Shown: positions 48,223 to 60,100 of the stretch, piece by piece
Position numbering within the stretch: position 1 is the stretch's first letter
How the letters are laid out: each line of letters begins with the position of its first letter
Origin: Rostratula benghalensis
Lineage: Eukaryota; Chordata; Aves; Charadriiformes; Rostratulidae
DNA: 64,000 nucleotides
Direction: 5' to 3'
Assembly (NCBI GenBank): GCA_013399305.1
Contig: VXAI01000049.1
Location: 4,481,275 to 4,545,274 of the forward strand
Position numbers and translations under genes: made by a program
Notes under the pieces: generated by a model
Database searches by the model: none
The model's input: only the letters and a program-made list of their open reading frames with translations
Told to the model about the DNA's origin: nothing

Positions 48223-51200
48223 GTAAGTGAAAAATGTTTGATTACATGTCTAAAATACTGATGAGTAACCTAGTTATCTTTTAGTAAAGTACTGCTATTT
48301 ATTCTAGTGAGAGTCAAATCCTGCTACCATGTTTTGGGGATTATATTTAGCAATCACTCAGAATTATTGAAGTGTACTCTCTTTAAAATGTATATATTTT
48401 CCACTGATATCATTATTTTAAATCACAAATACACTGAACCTTAGTGTTCACACTTCTGTTTTAAATACCGAGCTCATTCCTCATTTTTCCTCAAGTAACT
48501 TTGAGGGATGAATGCTGAATTTGGCTGATTGGTGAAAAGGTCCTCCCAGGGTAGAATTAAATATTCTTGTTGTTTCCTTATAACTATGGAGCAGGTAGAG
48601 AAATTCTGCTCTCCTTCATGCACATGTGCTAAAACAATGTGAAAGTAATGTTTTCCTGTTTTGTTTTTTTTTCCCCAGTAAAGTATGTGATAAAGCCTAG
48701 GTTGTAATGCTTAGAAAGAAATGGTTTGTTATGTAAAAAAATTATCTCTGGGCACTTTTTTCTCCGTTGGCAATCTATGGTTAATAGAAAGCATGCTTAG
48801 TAAATAATAGTTTTGTGTGGCATCTGAGGAAAATGTACATTTAATGGTGAATGAAATCTTATATTATGAGTTACTGTGAGATATAACAGTTGATCTTACC
48901 AATATCAAATTACAATATATCCATGCTGTGTTTACCATGATTTTACTGAGAGAACAACAGGAGCTGTCTTGATTATTGTCTGCAGGGTTATTGCAGAATC
49001 ACAGCAACTGCCCCTTTAGTGGTGAGATTAAACCTTTGGTTATACACCATCAAGCATATAATATTTTAAATTTATTTTAAGAGGCTTTTTCTTCATGCCT
49101 GAAAGATCTCCAAGCAAATAATTTATATTTAGTGTGTATCAAATGTTTTTAGTTTAAATGCACATAGGCTGCAAGCACTGGATAAGAGGAAGAAAATCAA
49201 GGCAATCTATACATATCATCATATTAAATTCTGACTATTGGCTCGCAAAAATAATCTAAAACTAATATATTTCATTTATGTTTAAAATTCAGAGACTGCA
49301 TTAATTTTCAATAAGGGAAATATTACTGAAGTGCCTACTGGTGCTGCTCTGGTGGAGTCAGGCAGAATATTCCCAGCACAGGTACTTTCTCAGCGGCTTT
49401 GCAGCGTCCAAACCAATTTGGTCCCACGTCAAATTATGCACGTACATTCTTTCACTAGGAGACTTAAGCCTTGAAATTTGAACAGATTTTGAAAAGTTTG
49501 GAAAAGCATAACGCTTATTTCCTCTTGTAAAAATGACTGAGGTTTGTGGAGAGGGGTGGGAGGAGGAGATGCTGCTCATGTGTTTGCTTTTAAGCAAACC
49601 CTGGCTGTGGCCCCATGAACAGCATGGTTTTGGGCACAGAATGTCAAAAGGAAAACCCAACTTTCTGATATCTTCTGTGTAGAAAAACAGTTTATACAGC
49701 ATCCATACAATCCTTATAAAAATTACTTAAAATTTAGGACCCTTGTTTAGATCTTGATTGTGCAAGAGCTGAGTGCTCTTGTTTCAGCTGAGTAATTTCT
49801 TCATATAAGACCTTTTAAGTAGTCAGTGACACAGAAGAATGTTAAATAGAATTGGGTGAATAACAATGGGATTTTAAAATGCTCAGCTTCAGTATATTTC
49901 CATGAAATTATTTTCTTTAAAATTTTTTTTTAGTACACTTCTTGAAGTATATTTCTAAAGCCACGAATCCAATAATGGGTCTTGGTATGGGATTAAACAT
50001 CGAGACGTGCGTTTTGCCTTCTGGGGACACCTTCACAGCTGGAGCCCCAACATTCACCCTCCCTGGTTCCCTTTGGTTCTTCGTTGCCTATGGGGAGTGA
50101 GCGTAGGGCTGGCACACCCCACAGCTCCTCTCACCACCAGCCATAGGCGAAGAGGGAGGTCAGCTTCCTTCCTTAGGTGATGCTGTTTTGGGGCAGTTTA
50201 TTAAAAGGATTGATTTTGATTGTCTTTGTCTTGATGGTCCAGTTCAGGATGCAGCTGCATTTTTAGGGATTCCCATCGTGGAGGTTTGATCAGCAAAGGG
50301 CACCAGTCCAACTGAAAAGAAGAAACATACTTTGCTATGGAAAGCAAAATAGCTTTTGTAGGAAGTGATTTCTGCAGTACCCTAATCAGATTATTCAGTA
50401 ACAGGCGGCAGTCAGACCTTAAAGGCAGTTTCTTCTTTTCAGATTAATGAAGAAACGTTGAGTGACTTCCAGCCATGAAATGGTGGGAATGTTTAATCCT
50501 GCTGCGAGTGTATGTGGTGTGTATTTTCATACCATTCTCTTCCCATGGCATCTTTTTACATTTTGAGACATGAGCAAGGCCTTTGGCTTGGGGAGCATCT
50601 TTGTATTTTCAGCGAGGAGTTGGAGTCCATCAGTGTCCATTGCTCCAGCACAGATGTGAAGCAAAGGCTGGGTTCTGTAAATATCATCAAGGCACTGATT
50701 CTTATTGTTGATGCCAAGTTGTTATTATGTCGCTTCCTCCCCCCTAAAAGGTGGCAGTGAGTTCTGTTAAGGTTCATGAGTTTGGCCTTCCTCTTTGAAG
50801 GAAGTGAATTTTATTTTTACTCTGGCAGAGAAACTTGCCTAAAATGTCTGGGAGAGATCTCTCACACCAAAGCAGCAGCACGCATCTTTGTTAAGGAGTT
50901 ATGGAATACGGTTTTAAGGTCCAAGTCTCTCTTTTTTCAGGACCAGTTCAGCAACTTGAAACACGAAGTACTCCAGGTATAAAGTAGGGTGATGACAACG
51001 AATTTCATCTATGGAAGCAAACGAGTCAAAACATAGGAGTATCACTCTGCTTATGAATCTAAGAAAATCAATGATAATATTTTGAGAGTTGTGTTACCAA
51101 CTCTGACATTCATTTTCCAGCGCATTTATAGATTGCTTTCCTGAATCATCCTCAGAAAACCTGTAATTTGCATCTTGGGTCAGCGTTGTTCAGTGTGCTG

Positions 51201-52183
51201 CTCCGTGCTTTCACTTACCTTTTATTGCAGAATTTGCTACCATATATGCGTTTGCTGTTTTGAAATAAACAGTGTCATCCAATCTGACATTTATATGCCA
51301 GCTACTTCAAGCAGGAGCTGATTCCTGGCCATCTTCAGAGTGGCAGAAGTCCATTAAAAGCCAAATTTAGGAATGTCTTCACAAAAAAAGTGTGTTTTAA
51401 AAAGGGAGTGTAGTTACTTGTTTTGCCCTCAAGGGAAGATCCCCATAGCGATTGAAACGCTGTATCTTCAAAGTCTTCTGAAGAGCCAGGTGTCCAGGCT
51501 GGGAATACTTTGACTCAGTTCACCAAGGCATTTCTGTCTTGGGTAGCAACACGTACCATGAGCCTTGTGTACCTTTTGGATAGAGAAGCAGCAGAAGGGA
51601 TGTTCCTCACCTGTATTGTCCTTTGTCGGGGACTGAAGATGTGAGAGAATCCTGGTGGTCAAACCATCTTTCAGGAATGTTGACTCTTGGTAGGAACACA
51701 AAGTTTACATGAACATCAGAATTAATTAAAATTTTGACCATCTCTGCCAGGTCAAACCAAGGTCATGAATTCTTTCCTACAAATGATACTTTGAAGAATT
51801 TGCCTCTTATAAAGTATAAACTGGACTTTCAGTTAATTTTCTAAATATTGATGGTGATATAACTGTTGAATTTGAGCATGGAGTGAGATATGCCAAATCC
51901 TAGTGAAAGAACTGGATCTTTGCACCATAAAAAATTCAAATTAAGAAAGAGATGTGCCCAATCTAAAATAATCATGTCCCTGTTTTAATGCATGTTATTC
52001 TAAAGTAATCTAGCTATTATGTTTGTCATCCTAAGTCTTTTATAAATAAGTTACTCTTCTATCAACTGTGTTTAAAATAGTTTCTTTTTTCTGTATTTTT
52101 TGTGCGTTGTTGAATTGCTAGCAGAAAACTACTAACTCTTTACCTTAGATATGAAAACTGAACCCACTTGAATTTGTCAACAG
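48223..52183 (+). other. URI1: URI1 intron 2
   Basis: A 3,961-nt intron with GT-AG ends, inserted after the second base of a tryptophan codon. Unique sequence; no repeat family recognised. Confidence 0.9.
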
Positions 52184-52262
52184 GAAGAAGGTGGAGAGCG
52201 ATTATGAGGCTCTTCAGGAGCGGCTCAGTACGTTGCCCGATAAATTGTCCTACGATATCATG
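52184..52262 (+). CDS. URI1: URI1 exon 3
   Basis: The acceptor is tttgtcaacag and the donor gtatgt starts at 52263. The first base completes the split tryptophan codon from exon 2. The next 26 codons include KKVESDYEAL and RLSTLPDKLSYDIM, the well-conserved part of the first prefoldin helix and the turn into the beta-hairpin region of URI1. The exon is 79 nt and ends in phase 0. Intron 2, between exons 2 and 3, is 3,961 nt. The peptide differs from remembered human URI1 only by conservative changes such as Q for R after EAL and D for N before IM. The phase match on both sides, together with this conservation, excludes a chance ORF. Confidence 0.95.
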
Positions 52263-54640
52263 GTATGTACACTGGGGAGGTCACGCAAGAAAAAGGGGCT
52301 ACAGTTGTCAGGAACTGAGGTGTTGATTGGGCTGCCATTAGTACTTCCTAATGTTACATTTATTATGATAATAGTTAAACCTTTGCTTTTGTTTCTTTCT
52401 CTTTTCTTTGAAATCCGTTATAAATTACAATGTTACTGACAACTGAGAACTGATGACATAAATGCTAACACAAAACCTGACATGTTTGATATGTAAATCT
52501 ATTGTATAGAAAACTGTAATTATGACTGAATTACGGTACTTAGTCATTTCCTGAGAAGAAAGTGGCCGTAGCGTTGCCTGATTCATGGAAATAAACCCTA
52601 GAACATTGATTTCTACATAAAAAGGTGCTGCTGGTTTTTGTTTCACCCATCTTCACATCGACATAGCGATCTTTTCTGGTGCTTTGAATCTTCCCCAACA
52701 AATGCACAGCTCCCACAGTAAACTTCACCCTCTTGGTGTGCGCTCACCAGAATTTTGCCCAAATTGGCTTTTCTCTCTTTCTTTTTTGCCTCCCCCCTTC
52801 TCAGGCCCTATTCAAGATATGTATTAAAAGGAGGGGAACTTGTACTGTGAGTGACTGAAGGGCTACTTTCAGCACAACGTGCCTGACTGCTTTTTTCCTT
52901 GGCAGCCTGGCTCAGCTTATAGATCCAAGTGGTTAGTAAGAAGGTGTTGGAGTACACTCACCATGGGGGAAAAGAGAGTGTTTCCCTTTCCTGTGCTAAT
53001 GGTTCAGCTTTGGATTTCATGTGTGTCATCCCTTTAACATGTGTACCTGCGTGGCCACATGATGTAAGGCAAAAAGATAGTGGTGTTTTGAAGCATAGAA
53101 AACCCCCCTATTTTTAAAAAAGCTGGATAGGGCTTACTCTTTGTTAAAGGAGCAATGTCAACTCACATCTGTTATTTTAAATGCATATAAATAGTTCCTA
53201 TCCTGTTAGCCAAATATTTTCATATGTTTTCAATTTATCTTTCATCGTTTTGAGGGAAGAGTGAACAGGCAAATGGTGCAGTCTGCTACTTGAAAACCAA
53301 GTCAGGAAGGGTACGTGTGTAGGAAAAGCACATTCTGCATAGTCTTAGTGTCAGGCTCTTGCCTACGACTCAGCTCTTTCAAGGGGAGCCTCCTGGACAC
53401 TGGAGCTAGGGAAGGTGGCTTTCCACGGAAACGGATCCACTCTGATCGACAGAAGCAGAACTGAGGAAACAGAATCTTCTCTCAAGAGAAAACCTGAGCT
53501 GGTTGTGGTTCTTAGCTTTTTGCCACCTCCATTTAAACTTTCATTTGATTTTGGTCTCCTCCTTTCTTTGTGGTTGAAGCCCAGAGGCAGGCAGGTGGTG
53601 GTAGATGTGAAGGTAAGACGGCCAGGGGCTGGTCCAGGAGTGAGGGTGGCCAGGGCTCTCCCCCAGCAAGACGGCTTGCCCAAGCACTGGCTGTGGAGTC
53701 TGGGCTGCGGAAGGTGTCTTAAATCATAAAAATAATGTCTTGTACATTGTCTTCTGTGTTAAAAGGGAAGTTACATAGAATCATAGAATGGTTAGAGTTG
53801 GAAGGGACCTCAAAGATCATTGAGTTCCAACCCCCCTGCTATGGGCAGGGACATCTCCCATCAGACCAGATTGTTCAAAGCCCCATCCAGCCTGGCCTTG
53901 AAACCTCTCCAGGGATGGGGCTTCCACAGCTTCTTTGGGCAGCCTGTTCCAGTGTCTGACCAAATCTTTTACATCTTTTAAGAAGCACTTCTTGAAGTTC
54001 TAAAATGTGTTTATCAACAATGTACTCCTGTGTGAAACATTCTGGTCCTGTGTATGGTTCCCATGCCCAGAGAGTCACTGGAGAACGGGTGCTCCTTAGT
54101 GGAGGGTGAGGTCCCAGCACTGGTGAATGAGAAAGTGGGGGCAAGCACGGTCCGTGAGCCTGCTGGTAGCCCTACTAACTGTCACTGGGGGTTCTAGATA
54201 CTTATTAGCAATATAAATACTGAGAAAAGCAACTCTTTTTTTTTTTTTTGCAAAGCTAAGCCTGTTTATATTAGGAAATGAATGTAGTCTGTGTATAACA
54301 AATAAGTAACTCACCTAAATGATAATATTTTTATTATCAAGGCTTACATTTTTAAGTGAATTTGTTTTCCATGTGAGCGTTTAGCTATATATAGTTTTAT
54401 GTCACAAAACAAGTTTTCAGGTTAAATACCACTTCTCTGATTTTTTAAGCACAATGCTAAATTCAAATGGATCTGGTCATTTGAATATTTATGAAGAGTT
54501 AGTCATTGAATAACTTCTGTAAAATTTTTATTTCTTTAACCCTGTGTTTTACTTTTTTCCTAAAAACGTAAGACAAGAATCGCTGTCAAGGTTTTGTTTC
54601 CACAAGTGATTTTCAGCTGTTTCTCCTCTGCCTTTGACAG
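52263..54640 (+). other. URI1: URI1 intron 3
   Basis: A 2,378-nt phase-0 intron with GT-AG ends. Contains the antisense CR1 copy at 53774-53966. A 104-codon ORF at 53415-53729 just before it has no recognisable family and no splice support. Confidence 0.9.
53774..53966 (-). mobile_element. CR1 LINE fragment in URI1 intron 3, minus strand
   Basis: The least diverged CR1 copy in the window. It begins catagaatcatagaatggtt, then gttggaagggacctcaaaga, caacccccctgctatgggca, cagcctggccttgaaacctc and gggcagcctgttccagtgtc. The intact double catagaat terminus and the good match to the consensus suggest a younger insertion than the others. It lies antisense to URI1 within intron 3. Confidence 0.95.
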
Positions 54641-54776
54641 GTACCTTTGGGTCCTCTTGCCTTCATGCCAGGAAAACTTGTCCACACCAATGAGGTTACT
54701 GTTCTGCTTGGGGACAACTGGTTTTCAAAATGCTCAGCAAAGCAGGCTGTTGCGCTGGTTGAGCACAGAAAAAAAC
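54641..54776 (+). CDS. URI1: URI1 exon 4 (prefoldin beta-hairpin region)
   Basis: The acceptor has a good pyrimidine tract (ttctcctctgcctttgacag) and the donor gtacgt starts at 54777. It encodes 45 codons plus one base, including MPGKLVHTNEVTVLLGDNW and KCSAKQAVALVEHRKK. This is the beta-hairpin segment of the alpha-class prefoldin fold, which in the family mediates beta-barrel assembly with partner prefoldins. The exon begins in phase 0 directly after exon 3 and ends in phase 1, so a next exon beginning with two bases should complete a histidine codon. Intron 3 is 2,378 nt. Compared with human from memory, the changes are PLGPLAF for PFGPFAF, WFSKC for WFAKC and AVALVEH for AVGLVEH. Confidence 0.95.
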
Positions 54777-56789
54777 GTACGTATGTTTCTGAACATAATT
54801 GAATAGTCAGAATTGTATAACTTTGTATTAATATATGAAATTAGTAGCATCTACACTATTCTTTTTAATTTTTTTATGAGCTTGCTGACAAAAGTCCCAC
54901 TCAAATGTAATATCAATTTAGCACCTTATTTTCTATCTTGACTTGGTATTTTATTAGATATGTCTAATTTTTTTAAACTCTTTTAAACTTTTTAATATCT
55001 AGCCAGAGCTTTTTTTTTTTATATATATCAGCTTAAGGTACCAACAATATTTGATGTTAGAATACAAGATCAGTCAATGTTTATTCATTTGTTTATTACA
55101 CACCAAACCAAACATAACTCTCCCCTCACACTTTTCTTCAGTGTGGGAAATGCTGTATTCACTTCCAGAAAGTGGACATCCCGTTGTACTTTTGCTCTTA
55201 ATTACTTTATTCCCTATATTCTGTTCCCTTGTCTCATCTCTCATTTCTTTGCTCCCTTGTCATCTGTTTAGTTTGTTTTTTTTCCCTGTTGCCCATATAA
55301 TTTTCCACCTTTCTTCTCCCTCTATGTGGGCTTTACTTCTGCTTGCTGGGTTTTTCTCTCGCTTGCTGCTCAACTGCATTTCTGCCTCCTCCTCCCTTGT
55401 CAATCCTGTCTATTGGTGTGGAGAGATCCACTGGATCTCCCCAGATGGAGTTGGCTGGTGGTGACCACCAAATTCATCTTATGTAGCAAGAGATCCCGGA
55501 GGCAGAAAGGCAACTCCTAGTTTTGTTTCCAGTTCATTTTAGTTGGTGGGATCTTGGCTTTGAAGGGCCAGGACCACCAGCAACTGATGTGCATGGTGCA
55601 CTTCGGGACCTCTTTATGTTAGAGAGAATGAGAGCCTAAAATACTGGATGTAAATGTCAAGGAAGGAAAAAAACAATAAAATGGAAAATAAATTGGTACC
55701 TCTTAGCCTTTGCTGATTGCTTCAGATAAGCATTTGAGTAAGTTTTTTTCCTATTGGTTTTACCTATAATCTGTCTCATTCCTGAGTGAGCCTCACTGCA
55801 GCTTTACCCTGGGTTTGTTACAACAAACACAGCTATTTACCTTGCATTTTTGTTTAGAAGTTCAGCTACCCATGTTGCTGCCTACCCCAGAATACCCATC
55901 TGCAGGTTCCCCATCTGAATATGTCTTTTTTCCATTCTGTGCAAACAATATTTGTGTAAGAAAAGTATTGTTTTGGGGTTTTTAAAATAAAAATTCACTT
56001 GCTTTATTACTTTAAAATATTCCTTTATGAAGAACATTGCCAAAAATATGTAATTTGTGTTTTACCTATTATCTTTCTTAACCTGGCACAACTTTGCAAT
56101 TTTCTTTCTTACTGAACTGAATCTATGTTATTTATTGTGACTCTTGCAAGATCTCAGGCCCCTGTCTTTTTCCTTGATAATCTGATATTTTTTTCAGTGC
56201 TGCAGAGTATTTTTGTCACCATTACATTCAGTGAAATCATTTGACCTTTGCATAGTAGATGTTTGAACATTAAGTAGTCTGCTGGGAGACGCACAATAAA
56301 TGCTGGGTTCTTTCCTTTATGATCTTTTAAATTGCATTTAAAATATGAACCCAGAAATAGTAATTTCTTTTAAAGCAAAATAGTCATTGATGCCTGGATA
56401 TAAACCCTCCATTCAGCTGATCGTTCACTTCAGCTGTGTGATGGCTGCCAGTGGGAGGCTCCAAAACACTGATATTAACTAAAAACTTTTTATTTAAAGG
56501 ACTATTTTCTGGTTTGGATTATAAACCCCATATGGATTTTGAAAAAAAAAAAAAAAAGTTTCTTTCATAAATACAATTTTCTCCTTTACAAAATACAACT
56601 GTCTTAAACTCTTTCAGCCATTTTCACACTAAATGAAAGCAGTTTGGGGATTTTATTTGTTTATTCTAATTAGGAAAAAAGATAAGTGCGAAGTTACCTG
56701 TGGGCCACTGCTGTATAATGTCAGCTGACCACTTGTGGCACAAATGTGAAGACTGATGTTTCACAAGTATCAGTTTAAAGTCTTTTTGT

Positions 56790-56810
56790 TTGTGTGTGTG
56801 TGTGTGTGTA
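56790..56810. repeat. (TG)10 microsatellite in intron 4
   Basis: An uninterrupted TG dinucleotide run ending tgta. Likely polymorphic in length. Confidence 0.9.
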
Positions 56811-57057
56811 TTGCACTCTGGCTATTTTCAGAGGTGTGACTTCTGATTTCTCTGGCATTTTGTGAGCGTTAGGGGCTTCACAGCTTACAGGGTGAATATC
56901 GTGACACCGACACAACGTGATTTGATTTTTAGTACTTTAATAATCTTTTTGGTTTGGCCATTAATTTCACGAGTAGGTCAGAGGCAGTGAAAGAGGGTGT
57001 GCTTGCTGTGAGGGATTAGGGTGAAGGAGTCCTGAACGTCCTGTGCTCCGGTCGCAA

Positions 57058-57100
57058 GGGCCTAATGCAAGCAAAGCTTTCTTAAGCACGTGCTTAAAGG
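57058..57100. repeat. Ancient fold-back repeat relic with 16-bp palindrome
   Basis: Reads gggcctaatgcaagcaaagc then tttc and the perfect palindrome ttaagcacgtgcttaa (57082-57097). The first part aligns with the left arm type seen at 27800. The palindrome contains the E-box CACGTG. It lies in URI1 intron 4. Confidence 0.5.
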
Positions 57101-60100
57101 CTCTGATATATAGGAATTGGGGTCTGAGCAGAGCAAAGAAAGGCTCGTGCTGCAATTGCTTCCCGGACAGAAATCTGGCAATATTTGTTGATGGCTTGTT
57201 TCTTCAGTGACCTACATTTTGTTATCCAATATTACTCTGTTTAATTTAGATGGGTGGTTGGGGTTTTTTTTTGTTTTTTTTTTTCAGTAACTAGCTGGTC
57301 AAATCTGTCCAGATAAATGAAATAAACTTAATTAGTATAGCACTAATAATTCGGCACTTTAAGAGAAATTAAGAGTGACAAGGAAAGAAATACAAACCAC
57401 ACGTTTTCCTTGCTTACCACCTCTTGTTTCCCACTCTCCTGAGTGGTGAGGAGTGGGAGAGCACCTCTTCAGGGTTTTGGGTTTTCTAGTGGGACTGACT
57501 CTTAGGTAGAAAAAGGTAAGAGATTTCCTGCAGTTCCCTTCTGAGTGTTGCTTCTTGCTGGTTCTAAGGAGCTTTATTGCCTTTGGCTAGTTTTGTGTGG
57601 GTCTGCCCACCGAGGACATCTCTCTGGTGGCCAGGGGTGACCCCGTTTGCCTTGACAGTCCCTTTGAGCAAGGCTCACCGAAAATGGGCTTCACAGCTTG
57701 ATTCCTTCTCTCTGTGTTGGATGCAGACAGGAGTGGACAATGTGAGTCCGGGTGCCTAAGCAGTAGTAGTGCCAGGTAAATCAAACACTATCAGTGAGGA
57801 TAAAGCCTTGGGAGGGAGGGGTACCAATAGCAGTGTACTATATATAAAAGCTTTAACTATTACTTAGTAGTAATTAGGTCATCCTTTTTGTCTTAGTAGT
57901 TTTGTTAAATTTGTTTTTTAAAGGGGAACGAATGAAAAACATGTTTCCTTCTGTGGAACAGAGAAATGCCCAGCCACGGCAGATTAATTTCTTGGTTAAA
58001 ATGTATGTAATCAAAAGGAGTAACTGAAGGGTGGCTGTTCTAAGTAAGTGCACTTTAGCTGACGTAGCTGTAGAAGCCCTATTTTGGGGATACATTTTTG
58101 TTTGCTTATCTTCTGCTTAGCTTCTGCTGTAGATGGAAACTGTTCAGCGTTGGGATTGGTTGAAATCTGTTTGGTAAAATTTGGGACAGTCGCTCATGTC
58201 AAGTGTTACTTTTTCATAAAATATTGATCATGTCTTTTTGAATACTATTTAAGTTTGCTGTAGATCTTTCATTTTCTGCACATTTTTGCGACATCCTCGA
58301 TATTTAGTTAGTTCCAAAGCTGTTAAAAAAAAGTCAATCTAGTGAAGTTTATGGAATTGCCAAGTATATTTTTAATTGTTTTAAATTTGTTGCAGTTTGT
58401 TGAATCAGGTAGTACAGATAATGGGAAACACTCTACATATATGTTTGTGTGTAAAACTGTGAAGAAATAGTGAAGTAGATTAAAGGATATGCACACCAAA
58501 TTCCATTATAATAAAAGAAATTAGCTTTTTAAGTATGTCACAGTTTAGCACAACAATAATGCAATTGTAGTTTTTTCTCTTACAATTATCTTGCTTAAGG
58601 TACTTCATAATATTTCTGTTCTCCTCAAGGCAAGACTGTATTGTCTCAGAATTCAAAGAGGGAATAAAGATTCTTTTTGTGAATATGGGATTATATCTTT
58701 TACGTGTTTGTGATGATATAAATTACTTTTTTTCTCTATATCAGTAATCGCATTAATTCTTTAAGATGGGAAATTTTTCATTACAATAGTCCCTGTGGTA
58801 GTTACTATAGAAAGAAATTAAATAGATTTTTCTTGTAAATATTTGTGGATTAATTCAGTATGCTAGGTATTCCAAGTGTCTAAACACTTTAAAAGGTGGG
58901 AAATTAAAACATGCACATAGAACTAGGAGTGGTTTTATTGCGTTAAAAATTTATCAGATGAAAAAAAAAAAAATCCCACTTAAAGGAGAATTGTTGAACT
59001 ACTTAGCAATTGTGTCTTCAGTATATGTAAGAATACCCTTGCAGTGTCATGCTGCAAATGAATTCATGAAATGAAAATACTGATTACATTAACATACAGT
59101 ACTGTGATAGTACCCAGTTGTAAATTGCAGTATGTAACCTTTAATACAAATATTTGTGTCAATCAAAATTGACCGATAGCTTAGTATAGAGATACCATTG
59201 TTCTTAATAAATAAAACGATCCAGGCAGATCAGGACCAGTTTGAATTTGTCCCTTATCAGCATTTCCAGAAAAAAGGATATTGTCTCTAAAATATATGAT
59301 GGGAAGGCTTTCCATTTCCCATCTGGCAATGAGTGAGTCCTTTAGAGGTTTTAATGTTTCATCCATGGGTGAAAATAACTTCCTTTTATATTCTGAAGAA
59401 TGTAACACAAACTTGCCTGCTCACTTTTTTTGGGGGGAAAGAACAAAAAATGTAGGCAATGTTACAAAGAAACCTAGCTGTTGCCTTTCTTTGTTAAAAA
59501 ATGAAACAAACAAACCACTGTTCTTCTGTATGCTGGGGAATTTTCTTTTACTGTGCTTTTGAAGTTTTTTTACTGTTTTCTGCGATTATCACTTTTTAGT
59601 TTGATAACCTCCATCAGTTCCTTCCTTACCCTTGTGAAGTTAGGAGCTGATTCGGTGGAGTGCTAAGTGCTCTACATTTGCTCTGCAGTTCCCAGGAGAA
59701 GTTTGGTTTCTCACAGGACCACAGTCTACGTATTCTAACCAGAACAGAGTGGAAGAAAGTAAGGAGAACAGACTCCTTTCTGTATGTTAGACATTGTGAT
59801 TCAAAGAAGCCCCTACCTTTTTGTGATTCTTACTCGGCAACGGAGGAGTTGTCTGAATACCATCTTCCTTCATTTAGGGGGAACTTAAATGTATTCAGAT
59901 AATTCTAGCAATTACATAGGTGTGTGAACCTAAAAGAGAAGCGCATTGCATTTACTTAGTGTTCCTGAGGCCGAATTACCTATACAAATTACTACAGAAG
60001 AAAATCCAAATTACTTTGGGTTGGGTACCAAGGAAAAATGGAAAACAGAATGAAGGTTGTATTTAGAAGGTGCAGAGCTGCTGCACAAAGGGTTGCATTG

